Assembly (NCBI RefSeq): GCF_006716645.1
Contig: NZ_VFPL01000001.1
Span: 3,596,001-3,660,000, forward strand
Direction: 5' to 3'
DNA: 64,000 bases
From: Arcticibacter tournemirensis
Lineage (GTDB): Bacteria; Bacteroidota; Bacteroidia; Sphingobacteriales; Sphingobacteriaceae
The notes under the pieces are model-generated. The model searched no databases. It saw only the letters and a list, made by a program, of their open reading frames with translations, and was not told where the DNA came from. This document shows positions 36,297 to 44,819 of this stretch, in pieces (position 1 is the stretch's first letter; the number at the start of each line of letters is the position of its first letter). The position numbers and the translations under genes were made by a program.

Positions 36297-37106
36297 ATGA
36301 AAATAATGCCATTGAAAAGATTAGTTTGTGGTTTGACAGCTATGTTTCTTGTTTTTGCCCTTGTTTCATTCACTAATAACTCTGAAATCCCCCCCTATCG
36401 TATAAAGACCATAGTTATTGATGCAGGACATGGCGGAAAAGATGGCGCTACACGCGGACTGATAGCCAGGGAAAAGGATGTTGCACTGCAGGTGGCCCTC
36501 CGTTTAGGCAAGGCAATCTCAGAAAATATTCCGGATATAAAAGTTGTATATACCAGAACAGAAGACGTTTTCATTCCTTTATATGAGCGCATCGGACTTG
36601 CCAATAAGCTAAAAGCAGACATGTTTATTTCTATTCATTGCAACTCTATGCCTGCTAGTATGAGGAACAGGACCGCCACACGCGGTGTAGAAACCTTTGT
36701 TTCGGGTTTTGGACGACTGGGGGAACAGAACACCGCGATCCTTGAAAATGCTTCCATTCTTTTGGAGAAAGATTATGAGGAAAATTATGAAGGGTACGAT
36801 CCTAAAGACCCGGAAAGTATTATTATTTTCTCTTTACTTAAAAATGCGTACAGGGATCAAAGCATCAGGCTGGCTACTATGATTCAAAATGAGTATGTAG
36901 CAACCGGGCGGATAGACCGGGGAGTTAAAGAACAAAGTCTCGCTGTGCTTGCCAAGGCTGGGATGCCCGCTGTATTGACAGAAATTGGTTTCATTAGCAA
37001 TCCCGAAGAAGAAGAATATATGACTTCGGAGAACGGACAAAATGAGATTGTTACCTGCCTTTTAAAGGCGATACAGACTTATAAAAAACAGGTGGAGATT
37101 AATTAA
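36297..37106 (+). CDS. N-acetylmuramoyl-L-alanine amidase (Amidase_3)
   Basis: 269 aa from the ATG at 36297. An N-terminal hydrophobic segment (LVCGLTAMFLVFALVSF) acts as signal or anchor. The Amidase_3 zinc site is visible: His in IDAGHGGKDGA, Glu in the following strand region, His in ISIHCNSM, and the catalytic Glu in LTEIGFISN. It cleaves the amide bond between MurNAc and the stem peptide during wall turnover or daughter-cell separation. Confidence 0.93.
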   Translation: MKIMPLKRLVCGLTAMFLVFALVSFTNNSEIPPYRIKTIVIDAGHGGKDGATRGLIAREKDVALQVALRLGKAISENIPDIKVVYTRTEDVFIPLYERIGLANKLKADMFISIHCNSMPASMRNRTATRGVETFVSGFGRLGEQNTAILENASILLEKDYEENYEGYDPKDPESIIIFSLLKNAYRDQSIRLATMIQNEYVATGRIDRGVKEQSLAVLAKAGMPAVLTEIGFISNPEEEEYMTSENGQNEIVTCLLKAIQTYKKQVEIN

Positions 37107-37240
37107 TTACGCACATTTGCCCTAACCGCGTAGTACCACGGTATTTTACATCGATTTTGGAGTAAGATACACCCAAACAAACCTTTTTTATCTCTGTATG
37201 ATTCGTTCTTTTTGCGCAAAATTATTTCTTAATAATCAAA

Positions 37241-37759
37241 ATGAACAAAAAGACATTAATCACAGCAGTCGTTCTTACCTTGTCAGTTCTTTTTTCAGGG
37301 AAGTTAATTGCCCAGTCTACTGGTACCGCAACATTAAATATTAAACTGGCCGATGCAAGAGCCATAGCGATTACCAACAACAAAATTGATCTGAACTTCG
37401 CGTCCACATCTGATTACGAAAATGGTGTCACCACGAACGTAATAAACCAAATTCGTGTAATCAGCTCGGGATCATTTCAGGTCAACGTAAAAAGTGCAAC
37501 TGATAACCTCTCTCTTGGAGCAGACTTAATTCCGGCGAATACCATTACTGTAACGCCTACATTGAGTACTGGTGCTATTTCAGAACTTTCCTCGTTCTCT
37601 CAGAAATTAAGTTCAGCAAATCAGCAGATCATTAAATGTACAAAAGGTACAATGCCAATCTCCTTCAATATGGAATATAAGACCGAAGGCGGAGCTTATA
37701 TTGGCAAGGCTGCCGGTACTTACAGTACTACTGTAACATACGAGATCTTACCTCTTTAA
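37241..37759 (+). CDS. Pilin-like secreted subunit (candidate fibre major subunit)
   Basis: 172 aa with a Sec signal (MNKKTLITAVVLTLSVLFSGKLIAQ). The mature start has an alternating strand (TATLNIKLADARAI) that resembles a donor-strand N-terminal extension. The body has an Ig-like pattern ending in AGTYSTTVTYEILPL. It resembles the C-terminal module of the 508-aa protein two genes on: both have a SD..NG segment followed by a [FY]QV.VK strand and end with GTYS. It belongs to the DUF4402/spore-coat-U-like pilin style, and I infer it is the main polymerising subunit. It is first in a four-gene operon. Confidence 0.65.
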   Translation: MNKKTLITAVVLTLSVLFSGKLIAQSTGTATLNIKLADARAIAITNNKIDLNFASTSDYENGVTTNVINQIRVISSGSFQVNVKSATDNLSLGADLIPANTITVTPTLSTGAISELSSFSQKLSSANQQIIKCTKGTMPISFNMEYKTEGGAYIGKAAGTYSTTVTYEILPL

Positions 37760-37773
37760 ATTTATCTGGCTTA

Positions 37774-37806
37774 AGCTTTTGCAGCCTGGGACAGGTTGCA
37801 AAAGCT
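37774..37806 (+). promoter_or_regulatory. Intercistronic hairpin after the pilin-like gene
   Basis: AGCTTTTGCA pairs perfectly with TGCAAAAGCT, and CCTG with CAGG inside, joined by a G-U pair; the stem is 15 bp with a GGA loop. There is no U-tract, so it is not a typical terminator. It lies between the pilin-like stop and the chaperone start and covers an alternative TTG start at 37796. Confidence 0.75.
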
Positions 37807-37819
37807 ATATTGCGTTTAT

Positions 37820-38656
37820 ATGCTCACAAGCTGGAAGACTAGTTATTTACTGCTCTTTTTTTCTTTATGGTTTGTATCTCCCGCCCATTCGCAGGTGGGA
37901 ATTACAGTAAGCCCAGGAAGGTTGTATTACCGTTTGCCGCCCGGCAGCCGGGGTTCCCAGAAAATCAATGTCGGCAATCCCACAACCAGGGAACTTGAGA
38001 TAGGCATTTCGATAGGCGACTGGGATTATGATTCGCTGGGCAATAATATAAGTTATCCGGCAGGCTCCATTGCTAAATCGTGCTCTCAATGGATTCAGGT
38101 GATGCCTGGCTCGTATTTTTCTTTGCCTCCAAACCAGCAACAGAATCTGGACATCATGCTTTCTGTACCGGCAGATGCCGATGTATCTGTTCCCGTTCAT
38201 ACGGCAATGCTCTATATTACGCAACTGAATCCGTCGAGTGCAGGTTCTAATATAAACGGTGCTTCAATTAACATCACCGTAAGGATGGGCGTTAAACTAT
38301 ATCACTCTTTCGAACAGCAAGACAATCGTGATATTGAAATAATTGATTTCGCTGACAAAACCGTAGCCGCAGATAATAAAACAAAGACGCCCTCTTTGAG
38401 ATGCCTTGATCTTTTGTTCAATAACACGGGAAAAACGTGGATCGAAGGAAAGATAAAATGGGAACTCCTCGATGAAAAAACCGGCGATAAGACAAAATTA
38501 GAACCTCTCGATTTTTATTCTATTCCGGGCGACAAGCGGACAGTAAGAAAAGTACTTCCGGGAGACTTAAAGAGAGGACGGTATAATGCAACTGCCATCA
38601 TTAACTACGGCGAACGCGATGAACTGAAAGTGGCAGAACTTGAATTTGATTATTGA
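37820..38656 (+). CDS. PapD-like periplasmic chaperone (fibre assembly)
   Basis: 278 aa from the ATG at 37820; a TTG at 37796 is buried in the hairpin. After a signal peptide (ending SPAHSQ), the N-terminal domain follows the fimbrial chaperone plan: VSPGRLYYRLPPGS, QKINVGNPTTRELEIGISIGDW, then FSLPPNQQQNLDIMLSVPAD. The Arg in SPGRL sits where PapD has its conserved Arg. A second beta domain follows (residues about 150-275, WIEGKIKWELLDEKTG). Its stop overlaps the next start (TTGA). Inferred role: hold pilin-like subunits in the periplasm. Confidence 0.6.
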   Translation: MLTSWKTSYLLLFFSLWFVSPAHSQVGITVSPGRLYYRLPPGSRGSQKINVGNPTTRELEIGISIGDWDYDSLGNNISYPAGSIAKSCSQWIQVMPGSYFSLPPNQQQNLDIMLSVPADADVSVPVHTAMLYITQLNPSSAGSNINGASINITVRMGVKLYHSFEQQDNRDIEIIDFADKTVAADNKTKTPSLRCLDLLFNNTGKTWIEGKIKWELLDEKTGDKTKLEPLDFYSIPGDKRTVRKVLPGDLKRGRYNATAIINYGERDELKVAELEFDY

Positions 38657-40179
38657 AAACTTTAAAACGCTTCTTCACAAAGATCAGTCAGCCATGCCTG
38701 GCATATCTGGCAGTGGCCCAGATGCTTTTGTTTGCTTCAAAAACTGACGCTCAAAGCCTCGCCGGATACTTGGGTGCACCGTGTACGCTGGAAACATACG
38801 CGGATATTATGAGCCCGTGTACGGCCAATAACTATATCTTCCTTCAGTATAATTTCGGTACAGGCAAGAGCTATTCAAACTGGACGTTAAAGGTAAAAGC
38901 AAAGGGCGATTTCACCAATGCCAAACATTCCGTTCCGGTTGAATATGTATCCCTGCGGTTTAACCGGGTGAGTACCGGAAATCCATCAGCATCCGCGATG
39001 GGAGTATCTTCCAATCCCCTTCCCCTGAGTACTTCCGACGTTACTGTCATCAATCGGTCCCCCGCTCCCTTGAATAGCTATACGGAACATGTGTTTGATA
39101 TGATCCTGCAGGGAGGAAACCACTTGCTTGTTGAACCGGGAACCTATAGCACCACTATCACCTTCAGTGTAGTTGACGACAGAAATAAAACAGTTGCATC
39201 GAAGGACTTCCTTATATCATTCGTAATTAATTACAATAACAGTTGTTCCGGAATTAGTTTAGGGTCTTACTCTGGTAACCAGGTCTCGTTCTCTACTCTC
39301 AATGAACTAATGGCAGGAAAGACGGCGCAGGAATATCTTACTGTTCAATATGGAGCTTCGAATTCTACATGCCAGGGATGGAGTTTAAAAGTGCGGGCTC
39401 TCGGCAGTTTCAGCAACGGAAGCTATCAAATCGAACCGGAGCATGTGATGCTTCGTTTTAACAGGGTAAGCAGCGGCGGACCGTCGGCTTCTGCTATCGG
39501 CGTTTCTACAAATCCGGTAGCCTTAAGCACATCAGACGTTACCCTGATTGATCATTCACAGGCCGGATTCCAGAAAACCTATACGACACATACGTTTGAT
39601 ATGATTGTAGAGGGCGGGAATCATTTACTTACAGCATCCAACGGCGCTTACTCCGCCTATCTTCTTTTTACGTTGTATAATGAAAACAACCAGATAGTTT
39701 CTGAAACTCAAGTGAGAGCAATCTTTCAGGTCCAGTCGACAATGAACTATAGCTTTACTCTTCTGCTTCAAAATACAGCAGATCAGGTTTCCCTTGCTTT
39801 CAATACAACATCAGATATTGTTAACGGAATTTCTTTAACCAAGCTAAACGGACTAAAGATCACGGGATACTCGCCCTACCAGGTGATTGTGAAAACATCT
39901 TCAGAAGGATACAGTTCGGGCTCTTCCTCCTATATTCTCCCTGCAGAAGTTATTAAACTTGAGGTCACCCCTCCTGCCGGATATGCCGATATTGCATGCT
40001 ATACTCATAATTTGTCGCCAACCGGGCAGGTATTCATTTCTAATCCAATGAGTAGTTCGACTTACCAGGTGGTGCAGTACAATCTTAGGTATTTTACCGA
40101 CCCTTTAGATTCAAGGATTGTGTCGGTGCCGGAGGGTACCTACTCAAGTAACGTATTGTTTATAATAGTTCCGCAGTGA
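38653..40179 (+). CDS. Three-module secreted protein with pilin-like C-terminus (candidate tip adhesin)
   Basis: 508 aa from a TTG overlapping the chaperone stop. After the signal peptide (to DAQ near 34) come two similar modules, about 36-193 and 194-345, sharing RFNRVS, PSASA.GVS, STSDVT and GGNHLL, each with an early Cys (CTLETY; CSGIS) and each ending in a G[TA]YS strand. A third module (364-508) resembles the 172-aa pilin-like protein (SDIVNGIS, YQVIVKTSSEGY, EGTYSSNVLF). This is the layout of a two-domain fimbrial adhesin with a pilin module, and the duplication is clear by eye. Confidence 0.65.
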   Translation: MKTLKRFFTKISQPCLAYLAVAQMLLFASKTDAQSLAGYLGAPCTLETYADIMSPCTANNYIFLQYNFGTGKSYSNWTLKVKAKGDFTNAKHSVPVEYVSLRFNRVSTGNPSASAMGVSSNPLPLSTSDVTVINRSPAPLNSYTEHVFDMILQGGNHLLVEPGTYSTTITFSVVDDRNKTVASKDFLISFVINYNNSCSGISLGSYSGNQVSFSTLNELMAGKTAQEYLTVQYGASNSTCQGWSLKVRALGSFSNGSYQIEPEHVMLRFNRVSSGGPSASAIGVSTNPVALSTSDVTLIDHSQAGFQKTYTTHTFDMIVEGGNHLLTASNGAYSAYLLFTLYNENNQIVSETQVRAIFQVQSTMNYSFTLLLQNTADQVSLAFNTTSDIVNGISLTKLNGLKITGYSPYQVIVKTSSEGYSSGSSSYILPAEVIKLEVTPPAGYADIACYTHNLSPTGQVFISNPMSSSTYQVVQYNLRYFTDPLDSRIVSVPEGTYSSNVLFIIVPQ

Positions 40180-40192
40180 TGGGTTACTCCTG

Positions 40193-42985
40193 ATGAAAAA
40201 GATTGCAAGGAGACTTTTTCTGAGTTGCATACTGCCGATAAGCACGTGCAGCCTCTTCGCACAGCCAGGCGACGAAGTTATTATTATTCCTGATCATGCG
40301 ATAACAAAGACAGCCGGAAATGAAGTTATCTCCTTTATATTAAAAATAAAGAATCAGCGGAAAAATGCCATCGACGGTACCCTTAACTGCTTACTCCCCG
40401 AAAAAGGCTTATCATTAATAACCAGACAGGGCATACGGGTGACAATTCCAGCCACCGACAGCATATTTGTTCCCGTGAAAATATATGCCCCGTCGAAAAT
40501 CAGAGCAGGAAAAGAATATATCGTCCGTTTTTCTCTGAAAGAACAAAGCAGCGGGCAAATTCTAAGCGAGGGACATTGCAGCGTCATGATGAACACCAAA
40601 AGGAGCGTTTCGCTCTATGCATTGAGTACAGCCATCCAACTCGAAAACAACTCTGATTCGCTGATCATACCGGTCAGGGTTGTCAATAACGGGAATACAG
40701 CCGAAAATGTAACCGTGATAAGCTCACTGCCTTACACCACAGGTGGAGACGCATTTTATGCTACACGGCAATTTAACATAGCAGCGTTTAGTGATACGTT
40801 AGTTTACTTCAGAAAAAGAGTGACTCGAAGGATGCTGCAGGCCGAAGGTTTCGACGCTTCTATTAAAGGGTTCTATACTAACGGTGAACTGTTCGGAGTA
40901 TCAGGCATAAAGATACAGAGCCCGCGGGTAGTGAGACGATTTAATGAAAGTGAATATCAGGATTCGTTTAACGGGAACTATCTATCACTCAGTGCAGAAA
41001 ACACATTAAACCCATATAAGTCGTATGTCCTTGGAGCATATGGGAGCGCTTTGACCGAAGGAGGAAAGTTTATGTATAGTTTTAATGCTACTACATGGCG
41101 AAATTCGGGCAATACTCCTTTACTTCGCAATACATGGATAAACTATCAGACGGCAACAGTAGGACTAAAAGCAGGTAATATAGACAAAAGCGCTGAAATA
41201 AATCTGAACGGCAGAGGAGCGTCTTTCTTTATTTCCGATTCGTTGCACACCAACACCATTGAAGCTGGCTATGTCGAGAAGAACTATAACCTTATAGGGA
41301 TATCAAACAAGGGAAGACTTGCTCCGGGAAACGCAGGGTGGTTATCATTTAGTCATAATAAGGACAAGTTTCGTTTGAACAGCTCTCTTATGTACGATAA
41401 CAGTCCGTATACTTATTCAAAGAGTATCCTTTCAAGTAATACGGCCATTTATCAGGTACGGGGCAAGTTTAGAATGTCGGCGTCCCTTCATGGCGCGTAT
41501 TCCGATTATTCGCTGATAAACGAACGGAGTAAGATCAGTGCAGCGGGCGACATCTTAGTGAACGGCAGAGTCAAAAAGTTTGAGTTTAGCAGCAGTAACT
41601 TCTTAAGTCTTCCATCTTACCCCGGAATGCGCAAGGGCACCACATCCCTCTCCGAGCGCGTAAACTGGATGTCGGGAAGCTTTTCAGTGTGGGGAAACTT
41701 GAATTATAATCGATTTGCTCCGCAGTATCCCTCAAACAACACCTTTAGTCCCAGGTATGAAAACCTGAAAACGGAGATGGGGATTTCAGGTCCGATTTCG
41801 CAGGGCGTGACCTTGTCTTTCGCACCGGCTTATGCACAGGATAAAAGCAATTCGTACTTCGTCGGCAACGAAAATACAGCTTCATCGCTAAAATCGTGGA
41901 ATCTTAACACCACCCTCAACTGTGTTATTTCATCGAATCAGTATATTTCTTTGAATTCCGAATCAGGGATCTATCGTTCATCGTACAGCCCCGGGATGAA
42001 ATATCATCTTAAGACTAATGTAAATTACAGGTACAAAGAGCTCGGAATTTTTTCTTCATTCCAAAAGGGAGCCTTCTACTTTGGAGAGCTGGTTAACGCT
42101 TATTCTATGAATAAAAACGACTATACGATGCTTAGTATTGGTCCGTCAATCCAGAAGGACCTGTTTCATGAAAAGTGTATGGTGACAGCTTCTGCTTCCT
42201 ACATAAGAAGTAACATTTCAGGAAGCAGTCTTGCAGCAAACAGCAGAGTAGAATATGACGTTTTGAAGCATACCCGTTTATTCGCAGGGCTGGCCTATAA
42301 CAGGCTTTCATACAACAATGACCATTATCAAACGAATAACCTTCAATTAGGTCTGGTACAAAAGCTGCCAACTCCTGGTATCGCTTTAAAGACGAATGTG
42401 CTGGATGTCTTTCTATATAAGGACGTTAATCAGAATAATACGTATGACGCAGGGGATTCGATTGCAGTCAATCAGCCACTGCTCATCAATCAGATCATGT
42501 TTCTTACCGGAAAAGACGGGAATATTCACTATAAAAACCTTCCCGCAGAGACCTATACTATCTCGACCCCTTATTTAAAGGGCTGGTACGCAGCCGACAG
42601 CAGGATTTACTTAAACAAAGATACCAGAACAGAGATAGCACTTCAAAAGACAGGAGCGCTGAGAGGACAGATTACGCTTTCGTTTTCAGAACTCAGTTTT
42701 GAGATACCACGCAGTAAGGCCGGGGTGGTTATCACGGTAACAGACAAAGAGGGACGCTCATATAACACGAAAACGAATGAGGACGGCGAGTTTAGCTTTT
42801 ATCTTCCTGCCGGCAAATTCACAGCCAGCATAAACCCTGAGAACTTAAGAGCGGAAATCGACTGCCTGAATTGCCAGCAGTATGTGGATGTATCCCCCGA
42901 AAAGAGTACAACAGTTTCGTTTGTCCTCAAGGTAAGGAACCGGAAACTGGAGACAAAGAAATTCAAGTCTCCTGGTTTGAAGTAG
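40193..42985 (+). CDS. Usher-like outer-membrane barrel protein
   Basis: 930 aa. After the signal (CSLFAQ) there are two N-terminal beta domains (about 25-230; VISFILKIKNQRKNAI, IIPVRVVNNGNTAENV), a barrel-like middle of about 500 residues with long runs of alternating strands (MYSFNATTWRNSG, LNYNRFAPQYP), then a Cna-B-like domain with a DxNxNxxxDxGD loop (KDVNQNNTYDAGDS, near 745-760), and a final carboxypeptidase-regulatory-like domain (KEGRSYNTKTNEDGEFSFYLP). This order parallels fimbrial ushers, with a barrel carrying soluble periplasmic domains at both ends. No canonical FimD plug is obvious. It is the last gene of the operon. Confidence 0.55.
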   Translation: MKKIARRLFLSCILPISTCSLFAQPGDEVIIIPDHAITKTAGNEVISFILKIKNQRKNAIDGTLNCLLPEKGLSLITRQGIRVTIPATDSIFVPVKIYAPSKIRAGKEYIVRFSLKEQSSGQILSEGHCSVMMNTKRSVSLYALSTAIQLENNSDSLIIPVRVVNNGNTAENVTVISSLPYTTGGDAFYATRQFNIAAFSDTLVYFRKRVTRRMLQAEGFDASIKGFYTNGELFGVSGIKIQSPRVVRRFNESEYQDSFNGNYLSLSAENTLNPYKSYVLGAYGSALTEGGKFMYSFNATTWRNSGNTPLLRNTWINYQTATVGLKAGNIDKSAEINLNGRGASFFISDSLHTNTIEAGYVEKNYNLIGISNKGRLAPGNAGWLSFSHNKDKFRLNSSLMYDNSPYTYSKSILSSNTAIYQVRGKFRMSASLHGAYSDYSLINERSKISAAGDILVNGRVKKFEFSSSNFLSLPSYPGMRKGTTSLSERVNWMSGSFSVWGNLNYNRFAPQYPSNNTFSPRYENLKTEMGISGPISQGVTLSFAPAYAQDKSNSYFVGNENTASSLKSWNLNTTLNCVISSNQYISLNSESGIYRSSYSPGMKYHLKTNVNYRYKELGIFSSFQKGAFYFGELVNAYSMNKNDYTMLSIGPSIQKDLFHEKCMVTASASYIRSNISGSSLAANSRVEYDVLKHTRLFAGLAYNRLSYNNDHYQTNNLQLGLVQKLPTPGIALKTNVLDVFLYKDVNQNNTYDAGDSIAVNQPLLINQIMFLTGKDGNIHYKNLPAETYTISTPYLKGWYAADSRIYLNKDTRTEIALQKTGALRGQITLSFSELSFEIPRSKAGVVITVTDKEGRSYNTKTNEDGEFSFYLPAGKFTASINPENLRAEIDCLNCQQYVDVSPEKSTTVSFVLKVRNRKLETKKFKSPGLK

Positions 42986-42998
42986 AGCTCGCAACCCG

Positions 42999-43769
42999 CT
43001 AAGCGGAAATTGCTTCAGCTCTCAATTTATGCGAGACTTCTTTACCAAGGACTCTGTCGACTACTGAATGAACGATGTATAATACCGGTGTCATTAGCAG
43101 GGCGACAACAAATTTATAGCTGTAATTTACCAGGCCGATAGCGGCTACCATCTTCCAGCTCCAATGATACTGGGGGTTCAGATAAAATGCAATAAATATC
43201 ACGACAAAGCTATCTACGAATTGCGAAACAACAGTAGAACCAGTTGCCCGAAGCCATAAAGATTTCTCGCCCGTTATCCGCTTTATGCGATGAAATATCA
43301 GAACATCGATAAGCTGTCCAAACAAAAAAGCAATAATAGAGCCAACAATGATCCACATGCCCTGACCAAAAATCCCTGCAAAAGCGAGGTTCATATTTAA
43401 CGTACTCCCATCAATTTCCTGGTTAATCCAAAAATCGGCGGGAACAAGTTGAAGAGCAAACGCGATAATCAGGAATGCGTAGGCAATCAATATCGCCGTC
43501 AGCAACGAGAGAAAACGTACTTGCTTCAGTCCAAAATACTCATTAATGATATCCGTAGAAATAAAAACAAGCGGCCAGGTGAGTACGCCCGCCGACATGT
43601 TAAAAGACAATCCGGGAACGCCAAATAAGTCAATATCAAGCTTATTTATACCCAGTGAACCTTCTACTGTAAAAATCTTCACTCCAATAAATTCAGAAAG
43701 AAGAGCATTGCTTACAAAGAATGTTGCTAGGATGAGTAAAAGCCGGCTTTCAGCACTTTTGAACGTCAT
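42999..43769 (-). CDS. yhhQ: Queuosine precursor transporter (YhhQ/VUT family)
   Basis: 256 aa from the ATG at 43769 (MTFKSAESRLL); a TTG at 43790 would add 7 residues. About six membrane helices, with the family signature near the start (FVSNALLSEFIGVKIF), LTWPLVFISTDIINEYFG and later SQFVDSFVVIFIAFYL. Members import queuine/preQ bases. QueA, the next-to-last step of queuosine synthesis, is at 57.5 kb. The gene stops 14 bp from the usher stop (convergent). Confidence 0.9.
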   Translation of the reverse strand: MTFKSAESRLLLILATFFVSNALLSEFIGVKIFTVEGSLGINKLDIDLFGVPGLSFNMSAGVLTWPLVFISTDIINEYFGLKQVRFLSLLTAILIAYAFLIIAFALQLVPADFWINQEIDGSTLNMNLAFAGIFGQGMWIIVGSIIAFLFGQLIDVLIFHRIKRITGEKSLWLRATGSTVVSQFVDSFVVIFIAFYLNPQYHWSWKMVAAIGLVNYSYKFVVALLMTPVLYIVHSVVDRVLGKEVSHKLRAEAISA

Positions 43770-43799
43770 ATTATTGAGAATATACCTCAAGATCGCCTT

Positions 43800-44021
43800 T
43801 TATAGCAACAAGAAGAAATTCATTTGGAATAATTTACTGATTGCCGACAAAAAAGCTCTGCTAAACTTCATTCTTAATGCAACTTTATTCGCCTGTATCC
43901 GTAAAAAGGGACGCAGTTTATATCCCGGAAGGCCGCTTGATTTTAGTAAGGAGAAATAAATTAAACCTACGAAAACAAAAAACAGGAAAACAAGCGTTAT
44001 TACAATAATATAACCTGACAT
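43800..44021 (-). CDS. Possible small membrane protein
   Basis: 73 aa. A convincing N-terminal membrane helix (YIIVITLVFLFFVFVGLIYF) is followed by a basic stretch (LPGYKLRPFLRIQANK). It fills the gap between yhhQ and the divergent amidase gene. The C-terminal half is less protein-like, there is no clear ribosome-binding site, and it could be spurious. Confidence 0.35.
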   Translation of the reverse strand: MSGYIIVITLVFLFFVFVGLIYFSLLKSSGLPGYKLRPFLRIQANKVALRMKFSRAFLSAISKLFQMNFFLLL

Positions 44022-44035
44022 AAAAAACTCAATTA

Positions 44036-44812
44036 ATGAGCATTTTAAAAGTTACTACTTTCCAGGCTTATTTGTTTTGGGAGAATATTGAAAAAAACCT
44101 TAATAATCTCGCCCTTCGGCTCTCTTCCATTCGCGAAAAAACGGATCTCATTATCTTGCCTGAGATGTTTAATACGGGGTTTACTATGAATGCCTCCTCT
44201 CTTGCAGAAGAAATGGGCGGTAAATCAATGCAGTGGATGAGACAACAGGCCAATCGCTTTGAATGTGTTGTTACTGGAAGTCTTGCAATAAAGGAAGAAG
44301 GGAAATATTATAACAGACTGATCTGGATGCGGCCCGACGGCACTTACGAAAAATACGATAAGCGGCACTTATTCAGGCCTGGAAAGGAGGATCTGGTATA
44401 CACGGCAGGAAAAGAAAAACTAATTACAGAGCTTAACGGCTGGAAGATTTGTCCGGTAATTTGCTACGATCTTCGCTTTCCTGTATGGCTGAGGAATGAA
44501 GAGTCCGGTTATGACCTTATGCTGATCGTAGCTAACTGGCCTGAACGCAGGGCACAGCACTGGAGGACGCTAATAGCTGCACGAGCTATAGAAAACCAGG
44601 CTTTTATTATCGGAGTAAACAGAGTGGGCCACGATGGCAATGAGATATATCACTCTGGTGATTCGATGTGCATCGATCCGAATGGCAAGACTGTTTACTA
44701 TAAACCCAATGATGAAGACCTCTACACGTTCTCCATATCAAAAGAAGAGGTGAGCAAAACAAGGAATGCGTTGCCTTTTCTTAAAGATGCCGATCCGTTC
44801 GATCTATTGTAG
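44036..44812 (+). CDS. Omega-amidase-type nitrilase-family hydrolase (YafV-like)
   Basis: 258 aa. The Glu-Lys-Cys triad of the nitrilase superfamily is present: Glu in IILPEMFNTGF, Lys in YDKRHLF, Cys in PVICYDLRFP. The YDLRFPVWLRN context matches omega-amidases, which hydrolyse alpha-ketoglutaramate. It ends 7 bp before the convergent PPK2 stop. Confidence 0.9.
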   Translation: MSILKVTTFQAYLFWENIEKNLNNLALRLSSIREKTDLIILPEMFNTGFTMNASSLAEEMGGKSMQWMRQQANRFECVVTGSLAIKEEGKYYNRLIWMRPDGTYEKYDKRHLFRPGKEDLVYTAGKEKLITELNGWKICPVICYDLRFPVWLRNEESGYDLMLIVANWPERRAQHWRTLIAARAIENQAFIIGVNRVGHDGNEIYHSGDSMCIDPNGKTVYYKPNDEDLYTFSISKEEVSKTRNALPFLKDADPFDLL

Positions 44813-44819
44813 ACCTGAT

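Noticed and set aside
43546-43959. 137-codon plus-strand frame over the yhhQ start and the small membrane gene
   Set aside because: It is antisense to yhhQ, whose conserved membrane pattern is clear, and its own translation looks random.
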